Source: Dokdonella_A sp963775445 (lineage in GTDB: Bacteria; Pseudomonadota; Gammaproteobacteria; Xanthomonadales; Rhodanobacteraceae). From it: a stretch of DNA of 64,000 bases. This document shows positions 37,749 through 46,700 of this stretch, one piece after another; the stretch's first letter is position 1, and the number at the start of each line of letters is the position of its first letter. Made by a program: the position numbers and the translations under genes. The notes beneath the pieces are model-generated. The model saw only the letters and a program-made list of their open reading frames with translations. It did no database searches and had not been told where the DNA came from. The DNA is taken from contig CAVZIT010000006.1 in NCBI GenBank assembly GCA_963775445.1, positions 248,001 to 312,000 of the forward strand, given 5' to 3'.

Positions 37749-37864
37749 TGCATTGGAGTCCACTCGATAACGGCCGTGCCAAACACACGCCGCGCGGATA
37801 CGCATCGGAGCGCGCTACACTTGCGGGCAGCGGCCGTAGCGAGCCGCGAGTGTCGGAGGTGGCC

Positions 37865-38293
37865 ATGCTCCATGTGAAACATTTGCTGCAGGAAAAAGGC
37901 AGCGCGATCCATACGATCGAACCCGACAAGCCGGTGCTCGAGGCCATCAAGAAAATGGCGGAGCTTGGCATTGGTTCACTCCTCGTGATGCGCGACGACG
38001 AACTGGTCGGCATCGTGTCCGAGCGCGATTACGCGCGCAAGGTGATCCTCAAAGGCCGCTCGTCGGCGCAAACGCCGGTCTCGGAAATCATGGTCGCGTC
38101 GGTCATCACGATCGGCCAGAGCGATACCGTCGAGACCTGCATGCGCCTCTGCACCGACCAGCGCGTGCGTTATCTGCCGGTGGTCGAAGATGGTGCAGTG
38201 GTCGGGCTGTTGTCGCTCGGCGACCTGATCAAGGCGGTCATCAGCGAACAGACTGAGCAGATCGAGCAATTGCAGCGCTATATCGCGGGGTAG
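37865..38293 (+). CDS. CBS-pair protein
   Basis: A 142-residue protein made of two CBS motifs (EAIKKMAELGIGSLLVMRDDELVGIVSERDYARKV is split across the first; CTDQRVRYLPVVEDGAVVGLLSLGDLIKAVI forms the second). Stand-alone CBS pairs bind adenosine nucleotides and sense energy state or modulate partner enzymes. ATG 37865 has GGAGG six bases upstream. Monocistronic; a short hairpin (ATGCGCGC/GCGCGCAT, 38311-38333) follows. Partner unknown. Confidence 0.88.
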   Translation: MLHVKHLLQEKGSAIHTIEPDKPVLEAIKKMAELGIGSLLVMRDDELVGIVSERDYARKVILKGRSSAQTPVSEIMVASVITIGQSDTVETCMRLCTDQRVRYLPVVEDGAVVGLLSLGDLIKAVISEQTEQIEQLQRYIAG

Positions 38294-38430
38294 AAAAGGC
38301 GACTTCATCGATGCGCGCTCAGCCTGCGCGCATGTGCAAGTTCTCGCGGAGTGAAGTAGACGAAAGCAGGTGATCGTCGCACCTGAAACGCATCGGGGAA
38401 AATCTTCGAGGCCTCATCACCTGAGTGCGG

Positions 38431-41325
38431 CTACCTTGCGAGCGGCGAGGCGGGCAGCCGTGAAAGGATCCAGGCAAAGCCATGCGCGCTTGCGATCCGC
38501 TGCAATTCGCCGCGCTGTGCCGGGACGCGTGGATCCTTCGCACGATAGAGAAGTTGCACCGCCGCGAGGCGCGCTTCGAGCGACCACGCGAGCCATCGCC
38601 GCTTGTCGGCGTCTTCGGCAAGGTTGCGCAACATCGCGACGGCCTCATCCGAATGTCCGGTTTGTCCACGCAATTGGTCGAGCGCGATATCGACCGCGAT
38701 GACTTCCAGACGTTCGGTGATGCGGCTGCGCAGCGCCGTTGCGCGCGTCGCCGCGCGATCGCGCTCTGGATCATGCCCGAGCGCGTCGTGGCAGAGCGCA
38801 AGCTGGCTCTGCGCAATCGCTTCGCCGGTGACGAATTCGTTGGCGACCGATAGCTTGACGGCCTCCTGCAAGCGAGGCATCGCCGCGGTGCAGTCACCTC
38901 GGCCGATCGCCATCTGCGCCTGCAACACGTCGACATTGACGAGAGTACCCGCGTCGGTGCCGGCGCGCGCCTGTTCTGCATCCGCTTGCGCGGCCTTGAT
39001 ATCACCGCGATCCAGCGCGATTTGCGCACATTGGATCTCGCCCGAGGCGACGCCGTCGGCATCGCGGGCTTCGCGATAACCGGCCAGCGCCTGCGCGCAA
39101 GTGGCGGCCGCTTCCGCCAAATCCCCGCGCAGCCGTTGCAGATCGCTGTACTGGGTCAGCGCAAACGCGCGGTGCACGTGTTCGCCGGCGCGTTCATCCA
39201 GCACAATCGCCTCGCGGTAGTTGCTCGCAGCTTCGTCGCTGGCTGCGCTATCGAGTTCAACCGTCGCGAGTCCGGTCAGGTTCCAGGCCTGGCCGGTGAG
39301 GTCCGCGGTCTCGCGGCGGATTGCGAGTGATTTGCGTATCGCGGCCTCGGTGCCGTCATGATCGCCCGCATGCCACAACATGTTGGCCAGGTTGCTGTAA
39401 ATCGCGGCCTCTCCATTGCGATCGCCGATCGCCTGATATCCGGCCAGCGCGCGCTGATAGGCTTCGCGCGCGCGCTCGGGATCGCTTTCGATGAACGCGT
39501 TTCCAAGATTCTGATCGACCCAGGCTTCGCCATGGGGATTGCCGATGTGCGCGTAGTCCGCACGCGCCTGTTTGAGCGCTTGCTCGGCAGCGTCACCATC
39601 ACCGAGTCGCCAACGCGCGATGCCGAGTTGCGTTCCCGCCTCCGCCGCCACGCCGGTTTCGTCGCGCTGACGCGCCTGCCGCAGAGCGCGCTCTGCATGG
39701 GCGGCGAGCGCCTTGTGGTCGCTGCGCGCGGCTGCAACACGCGCCTGCTCGAGTTCGATGCGCGGATCGTCGAGGATCGGACCGCGAAGCTGCTTCAACG
39801 CACCCGTCAATTCGGCCTGCGCATCGTCGGGTTTGCCACCGGCGATCAAGGCGGCGATCAGTTGGAAGCGATATTCCGGATTCTGTGGCCGCAACTTCAC
39901 CAACGCGCGGGCACTTTCCGCAGCCTTCGCCCAATCGTGCTGCGCCGTTTGTACCTGTGCGTCGATCTGCAACCGCTGCTCCTCGGGCAAGCCTTGCGCA
40001 TGCGCAGCCGCCTGCTGCGCTGCCGCCAGCGCCTTCGCGTTGTAGCCGAGCGCAGACCAGGCCTGCGCCAGATAGCTGTAGGTTGGCGCATAGCCCGGCG
40101 CCTGCGCGACTGCATCGAGCAATTCGTCGCGTGCCCGCGCCGGGTCGTTGCGCTGCAGCGCGTCGAGCGCGAAACCGATGCGGCGTGCCACATCGGCACT
40201 CGGCGGCTGGGCGCTGGCGATGCGCTGCAATTCATCGTGGCTCGCCGGCGAGATACCCAGGTGTCTGCGCAAGTCGTCGCCCGCGCTGGTCACCAGCGCA
40301 GGCAGATCGGCGACCGCGCCGTTGCGCACCAGCGTCGCGACCGCGGCACCTGTGCGCGCGTCCTGCAGGGCAAGGTCGAGCCGTAATTGCGGCTGCTCGC
40401 CGGATCCCGAGACGAGATAACTGCCACTCAGCACATAGTCCGTGCCGAGCCGTTTGCGCAGCGTCGCAAGGCTGCGCGTCGCGTAGCCGCCCGCCAGCGG
40501 CACCGGAAGGTCCGCGCCTGCCGGTCGAACCAGTTCATCTGGCATTGCGTGCAAACGGTCGCTGGCCGAGATTTCGGTCGCCAGCATCTCGCCCAGCGCC
40601 GGGCCGAGCCAAGCGTCCTTGGCATTCTGCGAGAGATTGTTGAACGCGACGATTGCAACCGCAGTGCCGGGCGGATTGTGGGGCACGATTTGGGCTGCTT
40701 CGTCAGGCATCAAGCGCCACAGAACAAGGGCCGCCACGACGCCGAACACAAAGCCGCCAACGACCATCGAGGCGCGAAGTCGGCGCGATGGCCGCTTCGC
40801 CGGAGCGGACGCTCGGAACGCGAAGACATGGCGTTCTGGCTCGCGTCCGCGAGCCCCTTCGCTGAATGATCCCGGCATCGCGGGCCAAGTACTCGTAGCG
40901 GCCGTCGCAGCGAGGGTGTTGTGTGCAGTCGAAATCGCCGTCGGCGACTCATCGGACGCAATCGGAGCCATGGACTCAAATGCGATCGGCGCGCGGTCAT
41001 GCCTCTCCACCGACGCCACGAACCGATAGCCGCGCTTGGGCACGGTTTCGATGAAGCGTGCGCTGTGGCCATCCTCGCCGAGTGCCTTGCGGGTCAGCCA
41101 AATGTGTTTGGTCAGGTTGGATTCGTCGACGAACCCGCGCGGCCACAAAGCCTGCATCAGTTGGTCCTTGGCGACCACGTGCCCCGCGTGCTCGACCAGC
41201 AGGACGAGCATGTCGAACGCCTTGGGCGTCAACGTGACCGGTTCACCATTGGCCAGCAGGCGCCGTTCGTCCGGATCGAGTTCGAATTCACCGAAGCGGT
41301 AGACCGGCTTTTCCGTTGCCGACAT
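38431..41325 (-). CDS. Transmembrane winged-helix regulator with TPR sensor (CadC/ToxR-like plan)
   Basis: A 964-residue one-component regulator. Residues about 5-105 are an OmpR/PhoB-type winged helix (VYRFGEFELDPDERRLL, LTPKAFDMLVLLVEHAGHVV, ESNLTKHIWLTRKALGE, IETVPKRGYRFVA). A low-complexity linker leads to one membrane helix (ASMVVGGFVFGVVAALVLW, about residues 182-200). The rest is outside: a FlgO/TolB-like fold (VAIVAFNNLSQNAKDAWLGPALGEMLATEI) and about a dozen TPRs. This plan suits sensing at the envelope with direct DNA binding inside. ATG 41325 starts the domain. It is divergent from the LCCL and delta-60 genes, its likely targets by position only. Confidence 0.88.
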   Translation of the reverse strand: MSATEKPVYRFGEFELDPDERRLLANGEPVTLTPKAFDMLVLLVEHAGHVVAKDQLMQALWPRGFVDESNLTKHIWLTRKALGEDGHSARFIETVPKRGYRFVASVERHDRAPIAFESMAPIASDESPTAISTAHNTLAATAATSTWPAMPGSFSEGARGREPERHVFAFRASAPAKRPSRRLRASMVVGGFVFGVVAALVLWRLMPDEAAQIVPHNPPGTAVAIVAFNNLSQNAKDAWLGPALGEMLATEISASDRLHAMPDELVRPAGADLPVPLAGGYATRSLATLRKRLGTDYVLSGSYLVSGSGEQPQLRLDLALQDARTGAAVATLVRNGAVADLPALVTSAGDDLRRHLGISPASHDELQRIASAQPPSADVARRIGFALDALQRNDPARARDELLDAVAQAPGYAPTYSYLAQAWSALGYNAKALAAAQQAAAHAQGLPEEQRLQIDAQVQTAQHDWAKAAESARALVKLRPQNPEYRFQLIAALIAGGKPDDAQAELTGALKQLRGPILDDPRIELEQARVAAARSDHKALAAHAERALRQARQRDETGVAAEAGTQLGIARWRLGDGDAAEQALKQARADYAHIGNPHGEAWVDQNLGNAFIESDPERAREAYQRALAGYQAIGDRNGEAAIYSNLANMLWHAGDHDGTEAAIRKSLAIRRETADLTGQAWNLTGLATVELDSAASDEAASNYREAIVLDERAGEHVHRAFALTQYSDLQRLRGDLAEAAATCAQALAGYREARDADGVASGEIQCAQIALDRGDIKAAQADAEQARAGTDAGTLVNVDVLQAQMAIGRGDCTAAMPRLQEAVKLSVANEFVTGEAIAQSQLALCHDALGHDPERDRAATRATALRSRITERLEVIAVDIALDQLRGQTGHSDEAVAMLRNLAEDADKRRWLAWSLEARLAAVQLLYRAKDPRVPAQRGELQRIASAHGFAWILSRLPASPLAR

Positions 41326-41522
41326 CGATTTTGCCGTGGCAGGACTTCCGCAGGAATTCTGCCAGAAAAAAACCAGCGAAACGGATAGGACGAGGCCGGG
41401 GTTTTCGCGCAATTTCGCCTCCAGACGCGAATCGGCAGAGAAACCGGGTCATGCGACATTCCGCGAGTCCTTCGACCAGGTCACCGCTTGCGATGCGCAT
41501 TCCGGAAGGAGGCGATTACACA

Positions 41523-42002
41523 ATGCCGGTATTGGTGCGAGCACTGGGGCGGTCGGCGCGCCTTCCGGCGCGGGTCGACCATGGTTCCCGCCTCGGCGTT
41601 GCGTCACTGCGATCCGCCCTGTTGTGTCTGCTCGCGATCACTGATCTCGCCGCGGCACAACGCCCGTTGGCCCCGATCATCGATTGGCAGACCAGTCCGC
41701 TCGATCTCGACCTGCGCGGCATGAATGGCGAGCAGTACACGTTTCGCTGTCCGCCGGGCAAACCGCAGCCGAGCCGAGTGACCGGTAGCGATGTGTACAC
41801 CGACGACTCGTCGATCTGCACGGCCGCCGTGCACGCGGGTTCGATCCGTCCAAAAGCCGGCGGCGACGTCACGATCGAAATCCGGCCCGGACAGCGACGC
41901 TACGTGGGCTCCGAGCGCAACTACATCAAGAGCAGCGATTACGAGCGCCCATGGAGCGGCAGCTTCGTCGTCGTTACGCCGCATGACACAACCGACCCCT
42001 GA
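41523..42002 (+). CDS. Exported LCCL-domain protein
   Basis: A 159-residue protein with a signal-like segment (LRSALLCLLAITDLAAA) and one LCCL domain: YTFRCPPGKPQPSRVTGSDVYTDDSSICTAAVHAG, then GGDVTIEIRPGQRRYVGSERN. The two cysteines (FRCPPG, SSICTAAVHAG) and the histidine are at the expected places. LCCL modules are known from coagulation factor C and Limulus proteins and occur in some bacteria in secreted proteins. GGAAGGAGG (41504-41512) about ten bases upstream supports ATG 41523. It is 27 bases before the next gene and probably cotranscribed. Confidence 0.8.
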   Translation: MPVLVRALGRSARLPARVDHGSRLGVASLRSALLCLLAITDLAAAQRPLAPIIDWQTSPLDLDLRGMNGEQYTFRCPPGKPQPSRVTGSDVYTDDSSICTAAVHAGSIRPKAGGDVTIEIRPGQRRYVGSERNYIKSSDYERPWSGSFVVVTPHDTTDP

Positions 42003-42029
42003 CATTTCCAGTGACACGAGGAAACTACC

Positions 42030-43502
42030 ATGTCCATCTCCATGCGCCTTCCAGCACTCGTTGCCATGACGATATTCGCCGCCTGCGCCCGTGCGCAAAG
42101 CGTGGATCCATTCAACCCGGTTCCGAACGCAAACCCGTTTGCGATCGCAGTGCAGGCCGACGACAAGATCCTGATCGGCGGCGACTTCTCGGATATCGAC
42201 GGAATCGTGCGCAACCAGATCGCGAGACTCAATATCGACGGTTCCGTCGATGCGAGTTTCGCTAATCCGGAAGTCGATAGCGAAGTCAAGGCAATCGTCG
42301 TTCAACCCGACGGCAAGATCCTGATCGGCGGCGCTTTCGATCAAGTCGGTGGGCAACCGCGCCACGATCTTGCACGGCTGAACCCTGACGGATCGCTCGA
42401 CATGAGCTTCGCCGATCCGGACCTGCACAACGGCGCAGCATCCGGCACGGTTTGGTCAATCGCGTTACAAACGGATGGAAAAATCGTGATCGCAGGCGAC
42501 TTCATGCAGATCGGCACGACTGCGCAAAGCTATCTTGCGCGCCTGAATGCGACCGGCGCGCTAGACACCGGCTTTGCCGATCCGCAACTGTGTTGCCTTC
42601 CGGCGCGAAGCGTCGCAGTGCAGGCAGACGGCAGGATACTCGTCGCAGGCTTTTTTTCCCAAGCTGGCGGCGCCAGCCACTTTTATTTTGCGCGTTACTC
42701 CACGAGCGGGGTTTTCGACGCGGCGTTTCCGGTCGACGACCCCCCGGGGCCGATCGGCAACGGCATGTCTTTGGGAGCAGACGGCTCGATCTATGTCGAC
42801 GGCGGATACCAGACCACCGATCAACTGAATACGCGACTGGTGTCAAAACTGTCGGCCAACGGCGCGCTGTTCAGCACGTACGACGATCAGTCCCAAGACG
42901 GCGCAGCCAACTCGTTTGCGCTGCAGCCGGACGGGAAAATGCTGGTTGGCGGCGATTTCCAATCGGTCGCCGGGCAGGCGCGCCACGGGCTGGTGCGCCT
43001 GAATGCTGACGGGTCGCTCGATACGGGCTTTCGCGATCTCGCCTTCAGTTTGACGGCAACCAATCCGAACGGAACCATCTACGGCCTCGCCGCGCAAGAA
43101 GACGGCAAGGTGCTCGCGATCGGCAACTTCACCCTTGTCGACGGACAGCCTCGCCAGCTCGCCGCGCGCATCGCGACCGGTGATTACGTAGTCAGCGAGC
43201 TGGTCGTGCAGGGTTCCGGCAACGCTCTGACCGCCACGTGGTATCGACTCGGCGACGGCCCCGAGCTCCCGCAAGCCCCCGTGCTTGAGCATTCAACTGA
43301 CGGGGTGAATTTCACCGCATTCGGACCGATGGCGCGCGTCGCCAACGGCTGGCAGGTCACGGCGCCCTACAACGTGCACGGCGCGCTGTTCTATTTGCGA
43401 GCGATCGGCGCGCCCAGCGGTGGCGCAGAAAACGGTTCGGCCGGCCGCGTCGCGAGCGAGCTTTACACCAACGACACGATCTTTCACGGTGACTTCGAGT
43501 AG
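42030..43502 (+). CDS. Exported delta-60 repeat protein
   Basis: A 490-residue exported protein (signal peptide ALVAMTIFAACARA) with about six to seven delta-60 repeats, each close to 55 residues: VQADDKILIGGDFSDIDG...RLNIDGSVDASF, VQPDGKILIGGAFDQVGG...RLNPDGSLDMSF, and so on. They form a beta-propeller-like fold found in large secreted or surface proteins; ligands are generally unknown. The C-terminus ends DTIFHGDFE, resembling the tail of other exported proteins in this window. GAGGAAACTACC lies upstream of ATG 42030. Follows the LCCL gene directly. Confidence 0.88.
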   Translation: MSISMRLPALVAMTIFAACARAQSVDPFNPVPNANPFAIAVQADDKILIGGDFSDIDGIVRNQIARLNIDGSVDASFANPEVDSEVKAIVVQPDGKILIGGAFDQVGGQPRHDLARLNPDGSLDMSFADPDLHNGAASGTVWSIALQTDGKIVIAGDFMQIGTTAQSYLARLNATGALDTGFADPQLCCLPARSVAVQADGRILVAGFFSQAGGASHFYFARYSTSGVFDAAFPVDDPPGPIGNGMSLGADGSIYVDGGYQTTDQLNTRLVSKLSANGALFSTYDDQSQDGAANSFALQPDGKMLVGGDFQSVAGQARHGLVRLNADGSLDTGFRDLAFSLTATNPNGTIYGLAAQEDGKVLAIGNFTLVDGQPRQLAARIATGDYVVSELVVQGSGNALTATWYRLGDGPELPQAPVLEHSTDGVNFTAFGPMARVANGWQVTAPYNVHGALFYLRAIGAPSGGAENGSAGRVASELYTNDTIFHGDFE

Positions 43503-43541
43503 CTCACTCGCGCGGGCGGCGATGCCCCGTCGGGTCCGCAG

Positions 43542-44210
43542 CTAGCCCGGTTCCGGCGCGTCAGGTTGGCGTTCCGGGCGCGCGGCGTCGAACGCCGGCA
43601 GCGCGCGACATCGCTCGCAGATGCGTTCGATCGTGGGATATGGCGTGAGGTCGACTCCGTAGCGCTGTGCGTTGTAGACCTGCGGCACCAGGCAGATGTC
43701 GGCGAGGGTCGGCGCATCGCCTTCGCAATAGGTGCCGGTGCTTGGATGATCGGCTACGAGTTCCTCGAAAGCTCGCAGGCCTTCGGTAATCCAGTGGCGG
43801 CTCCAGCGTTCGCGTTCGTCTCGCGGCAGCTGGAATTCGCGTTCGAGGAACTGCAGCACCCGCAAGTTGCCGAGCGGATGGATATCGCATGCAACCAGAA
43901 GCGCGAGCGATCGCGCACGAGCGCGGGCACGCGGATTGGTCGGCAGCAACGCGGCGGCGCCTTGCGTCGCCTCGTCGAGATATTCGATGATCGCGAGCGA
44001 CTGATGGATCACACGCCGGCCATCGAGCAACACCGGCACCAGTTCCTGTGGATTCAGCCGGTGGTACGAGGCATCGTGTTGTTCACCGGCGTTCTGCACC
44101 AGATGCACCGGTACGAGGTCGTACGCCAATCCCTTGAGATTGAGCGCGATGCGCACCCGATATGCCGCGCTCGAGCGCCAGTAGCTGTAGAGCTTCAATG
44201 TGTGGCTCAC
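43542..44210 (-). CDS. maiA: Maleylacetoacetate isomerase
   Basis: Zeta-class glutathione transferase that isomerises maleylacetoacetate to fumarylacetoacetate, the step before fumarylacetoacetase. The 222-residue protein has the active-site block YSYWRSSAAYRVRIALNLKG, VPVLLDGRRVIHQSLAIIEYL and the zeta motif DICLVPQVYNAQRYGVDL. GTG 44210 has a G-rich site nearby; ATG 44237 would add nine residues. It is 32 bases downstream of the fah stop. Last gene of the tyrosine operon. Confidence 0.93.
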   Translation of the reverse strand: MSHTLKLYSYWRSSAAYRVRIALNLKGLAYDLVPVHLVQNAGEQHDASYHRLNPQELVPVLLDGRRVIHQSLAIIEYLDEATQGAAALLPTNPRARARARSLALLVACDIHPLGNLRVLQFLEREFQLPRDERERWSRHWITEGLRAFEELVADHPSTGTYCEGDAPTLADICLVPQVYNAQRYGVDLTPYPTIERICERCRALPAFDAARPERQPDAPEPG

Positions 44211-44242
44211 GACGCCCCCCGGAATCGAACGACCCATCTGGG

Positions 44243-45238
44243 TCAGACAGGATAGCGCGCAATCGCCTGTTCGATCGCCCCGAAGATCGAATGTCCCTCG
44301 CGATCGAGCATGTCGATCCGTATCCGATCGCCGAATTTGAGGAACGGTGTCGTCGATTCGCCGTCGCGCAGCTTCTCTACCGTGCGCTGCTCGGCCAGGC
44401 ACGACGCGCCCTTGCTGGTGTCCTGATTGGCGATCGTGCCCGAGCCGACCAGGGTTCCTGCGGCAAGCGGACGCGTTTTCGCCGCATGCGCCACGAGTTC
44501 GGCGAAACTGAACTGCATATCGACGCCGGCATCCGCCTCGCCGAACCAGTTGCCGTTGATGGACGTAAGCATCGGCAGATGCAGCTTGCTGCCGTGCCAC
44601 GCATCGCCAAGCTCGTCGGGCGTCACCAGCAGCGGCGACAACGCCGAACGCGGTTTGGATTGGAGGAAACCGAATCCCTTGGCCAATTCGCCGGGGATCA
44701 ACCCGCGTAGCGATACGTCATTGACCAACCCCACCAACTGGATGTGCAACGCGGCTTGAGCGGCCGTCACCGCCATCGGTACGTCATCCGTAACCACGAT
44801 CACTTCGGCTTCGAGATCGATGCCGTAGTCCTCGCTTGAAACCGGGATCGGATCGCGCGGACCGAGAAAGCCCGCGCTGGTCGCCTGGTACATGAGCGGA
44901 TCCGTGTAGAAACTCGCCGGCACTTCGGCGCCACGCGCCTTGCGCACACGCTCGACGTGCGGCAGATAAGCCGAACCGTCGACGAACTCGTAGGCACGTG
45001 GCAGCGGCGCAGCGAGTGCTGCCGGATCGAGATCGAATGCGCCATCGATCTTTCCCGCCGCCAATTTTTCCGAAAGCGCATTGAGCCGCGGCGCGAGCAT
45101 CGACCATTGATCGAGGGCCGCCTGCAACGTCGGCGCGATGGAGTCTGCCGTCACCGCACGCGAAAGATCGCGGCTGGCGACAATCAATGTTCCATCACGT
45201 CCGCCTTGCTTGAGCGATCCGAGCTTCACGTGATCCAC
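44243..45238 (-). CDS. fah: Fumarylacetoacetate hydrolase
   Basis: Final step of tyrosine breakdown: fumarylacetoacetate to fumarate and acetoacetate. The 331-residue protein starts MDHVKLGSLKQGGRDG (GTG start; an in-frame stop lies four codons upstream) and has FAH-domain metal residues in SSEDYGIDLEAEVIVVTDDV and further blocks SAGFLGPRDPIPV and GSGTIANQDTSKGASCLAEQR. Lies between hmgA and maiA on the same strand. Confidence 0.93.
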   Translation of the reverse strand: MDHVKLGSLKQGGRDGTLIVASRDLSRAVTADSIAPTLQAALDQWSMLAPRLNALSEKLAAGKIDGAFDLDPAALAAPLPRAYEFVDGSAYLPHVERVRKARGAEVPASFYTDPLMYQATSAGFLGPRDPIPVSSEDYGIDLEAEVIVVTDDVPMAVTAAQAALHIQLVGLVNDVSLRGLIPGELAKGFGFLQSKPRSALSPLLVTPDELGDAWHGSKLHLPMLTSINGNWFGEADAGVDMQFSFAELVAHAAKTRPLAAGTLVGSGTIANQDTSKGASCLAEQRTVEKLRDGESTTPFLKFGDRIRIDMLDREGHSIFGAIEQAIARYPV

Positions 45239-45356
45239 CTTGTCATTCGATCAATCTCCTGATCCCATCAGTGCGATGCCGGCGCTGAGCCGCTCTGGCG
45301 CGCGGATGAGCGGATTCAGCGCCCGACAAGCGGCGCTCCACAGCGCGGCCCTGGCG

Positions 45357-46667
45357 TCAACTCAAGTCCGGTGCCTCGAAGCGTTTGCGAAGGCCGCTCC
45401 AGCAATCCTGATAATCCGCCTGCAGCACCGGCGATTCGAGCGCCTGGCGGGTCGGACGGATAACGCGGCGGGTTTCGAACATGAAAGCCATGGTGTCGGT
45501 GATGTGATCGGGTTTCGATACATCGGCAATGCTGGCCTTGTCGAAACTTGCCGCATCCGGACCATGACCACTCATGCAATTGTGCAGACTCGCGCCGCCC
45601 GGCGCGAAGCCATCAGCCTTGGCGTCGTAGGCGCCGTGGATGAGTCCCATGAATTCGCTCGCGATGTTGCGGTGAAACCAGGGTGGACGAAACGTGTGTT
45701 CGGCGACGAGCCAGCGTGGCGGAAAGATCGCAAAATCCACGTTCGCGGTGCCGGGTGTGTCGCTGGCCGACGTCAGCACAGTGAAGATCGACGGATCGGG
45801 ATGATCGTAGCTGATCGTTCCGATCGTGTTGAAGCGGGTCAGATCGTACTTGTACGGCGCGAGATTGCCGTGCCAGGCGACGACATCGAGCGGCGAATGG
45901 TCGATCGGCGCTGACCACAGCGTGCCTTGGAACTTCGCGATCAGTTCGAAATTCCCTTCGATATCTTCGTAGGTCGCGACCGGCGTGAGAAAATCGCGCG
46001 CATTGGCGAGGCAGTTCGAGCCGATCGGGCCGAGTTCGGGCAGGCGAAGCGCGGCCCCGAAATTCTCGGCAACGTATCCGCGCGCAACATCGTCGAGAAG
46101 CTCGACACGGAATCGGATACCGCGCGGAATCACTGCGATTTCGAGCGGCGCAATGTCCACGATACCGAGTTCGGTCGCCAAGCGAACCCGACCCCGTTGC
46201 GGCACGATCAACAGTTCTGCGTCGGCGTCATAGAAAAATCGGCGCTGCATCGAACGATTGGCAGCATAGATATGGATGCCGCACCCGACCTGCTCTGCGC
46301 CGCTGCCATTGCCGGCGACCGCGTACAACCCATCGACGAAATCGGTCGGCGCGTCGGGTAGCGGAAACGGACTCCAGCGCAACTGGTTCGGTGTCGCGGG
46401 CACTTCATCGAAACAGTTGTGGAATGCACCGTCTGCGAGCGCGCTGAACGCACCGTGCACCGCCGCGGGCCGAATGCGATACAGCCAACTGCGCCGGTTT
46501 GCATGCCTTGGCGCGGTAAACGCCGTGCCGGAAATCTGCTCGGCATAGAGTCCGTGGGCCACGCGTTGTGGTGAGTTCTGCCCGATCGGCAAGGTGCCGG
46601 CAACCGCTTCGGTCGCGAATTCGTTGCCAAACCCGGATTGGTAGTCAATCTTCGCTGCCTTGGGCAT
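45357..46667 (-). CDS. hmgA: Homogentisate 1,2-dioxygenase
   Basis: Non-heme iron enzyme that opens the homogentisate ring to maleylacetoacetate. The 436-residue length is standard. It begins YQSGFGNEFATEAV and contains the iron-site region PPRWLVAEHTFRPPWFHRN followed by SEFMGLIHGAYDAKADGFAPGG in two adjoining blocks, and the HNCMSGHGPD motif. Starts 33 bases after the hppD stop, so cotranscribed. All landmark residues appear intact. Confidence 0.96.
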   Translation of the reverse strand: MPKAAKIDYQSGFGNEFATEAVAGTLPIGQNSPQRVAHGLYAEQISGTAFTAPRHANRRSWLYRIRPAAVHGAFSALADGAFHNCFDEVPATPNQLRWSPFPLPDAPTDFVDGLYAVAGNGSGAEQVGCGIHIYAANRSMQRRFFYDADAELLIVPQRGRVRLATELGIVDIAPLEIAVIPRGIRFRVELLDDVARGYVAENFGAALRLPELGPIGSNCLANARDFLTPVATYEDIEGNFELIAKFQGTLWSAPIDHSPLDVVAWHGNLAPYKYDLTRFNTIGTISYDHPDPSIFTVLTSASDTPGTANVDFAIFPPRWLVAEHTFRPPWFHRNIASEFMGLIHGAYDAKADGFAPGGASLHNCMSGHGPDAASFDKASIADVSKPDHITDTMAFMFETRRVIRPTRQALESPVLQADYQDCWSGLRKRFEAPDLS

Positions 46668-46700
46668 CGCGCTAACGCCTGTTCCAATCGGCGCACCGAT

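Larger units (their letters stand above)
37385..37864. other. Repeat-filled intergenic region
   Basis: Holds a REP-like hairpin, the second copy of a 36-base palindrome and a 29-30 base tandem array, each listed separately. Open frames here translate repeats (VHPERSEP-like) and are not genes. Confidence 0.8.

Noticed and set aside
37602..37805. Small protein made of VHPERSEP repeats
   Set aside because: It is a translation of the tandem palindrome array, a well-known false gene type.
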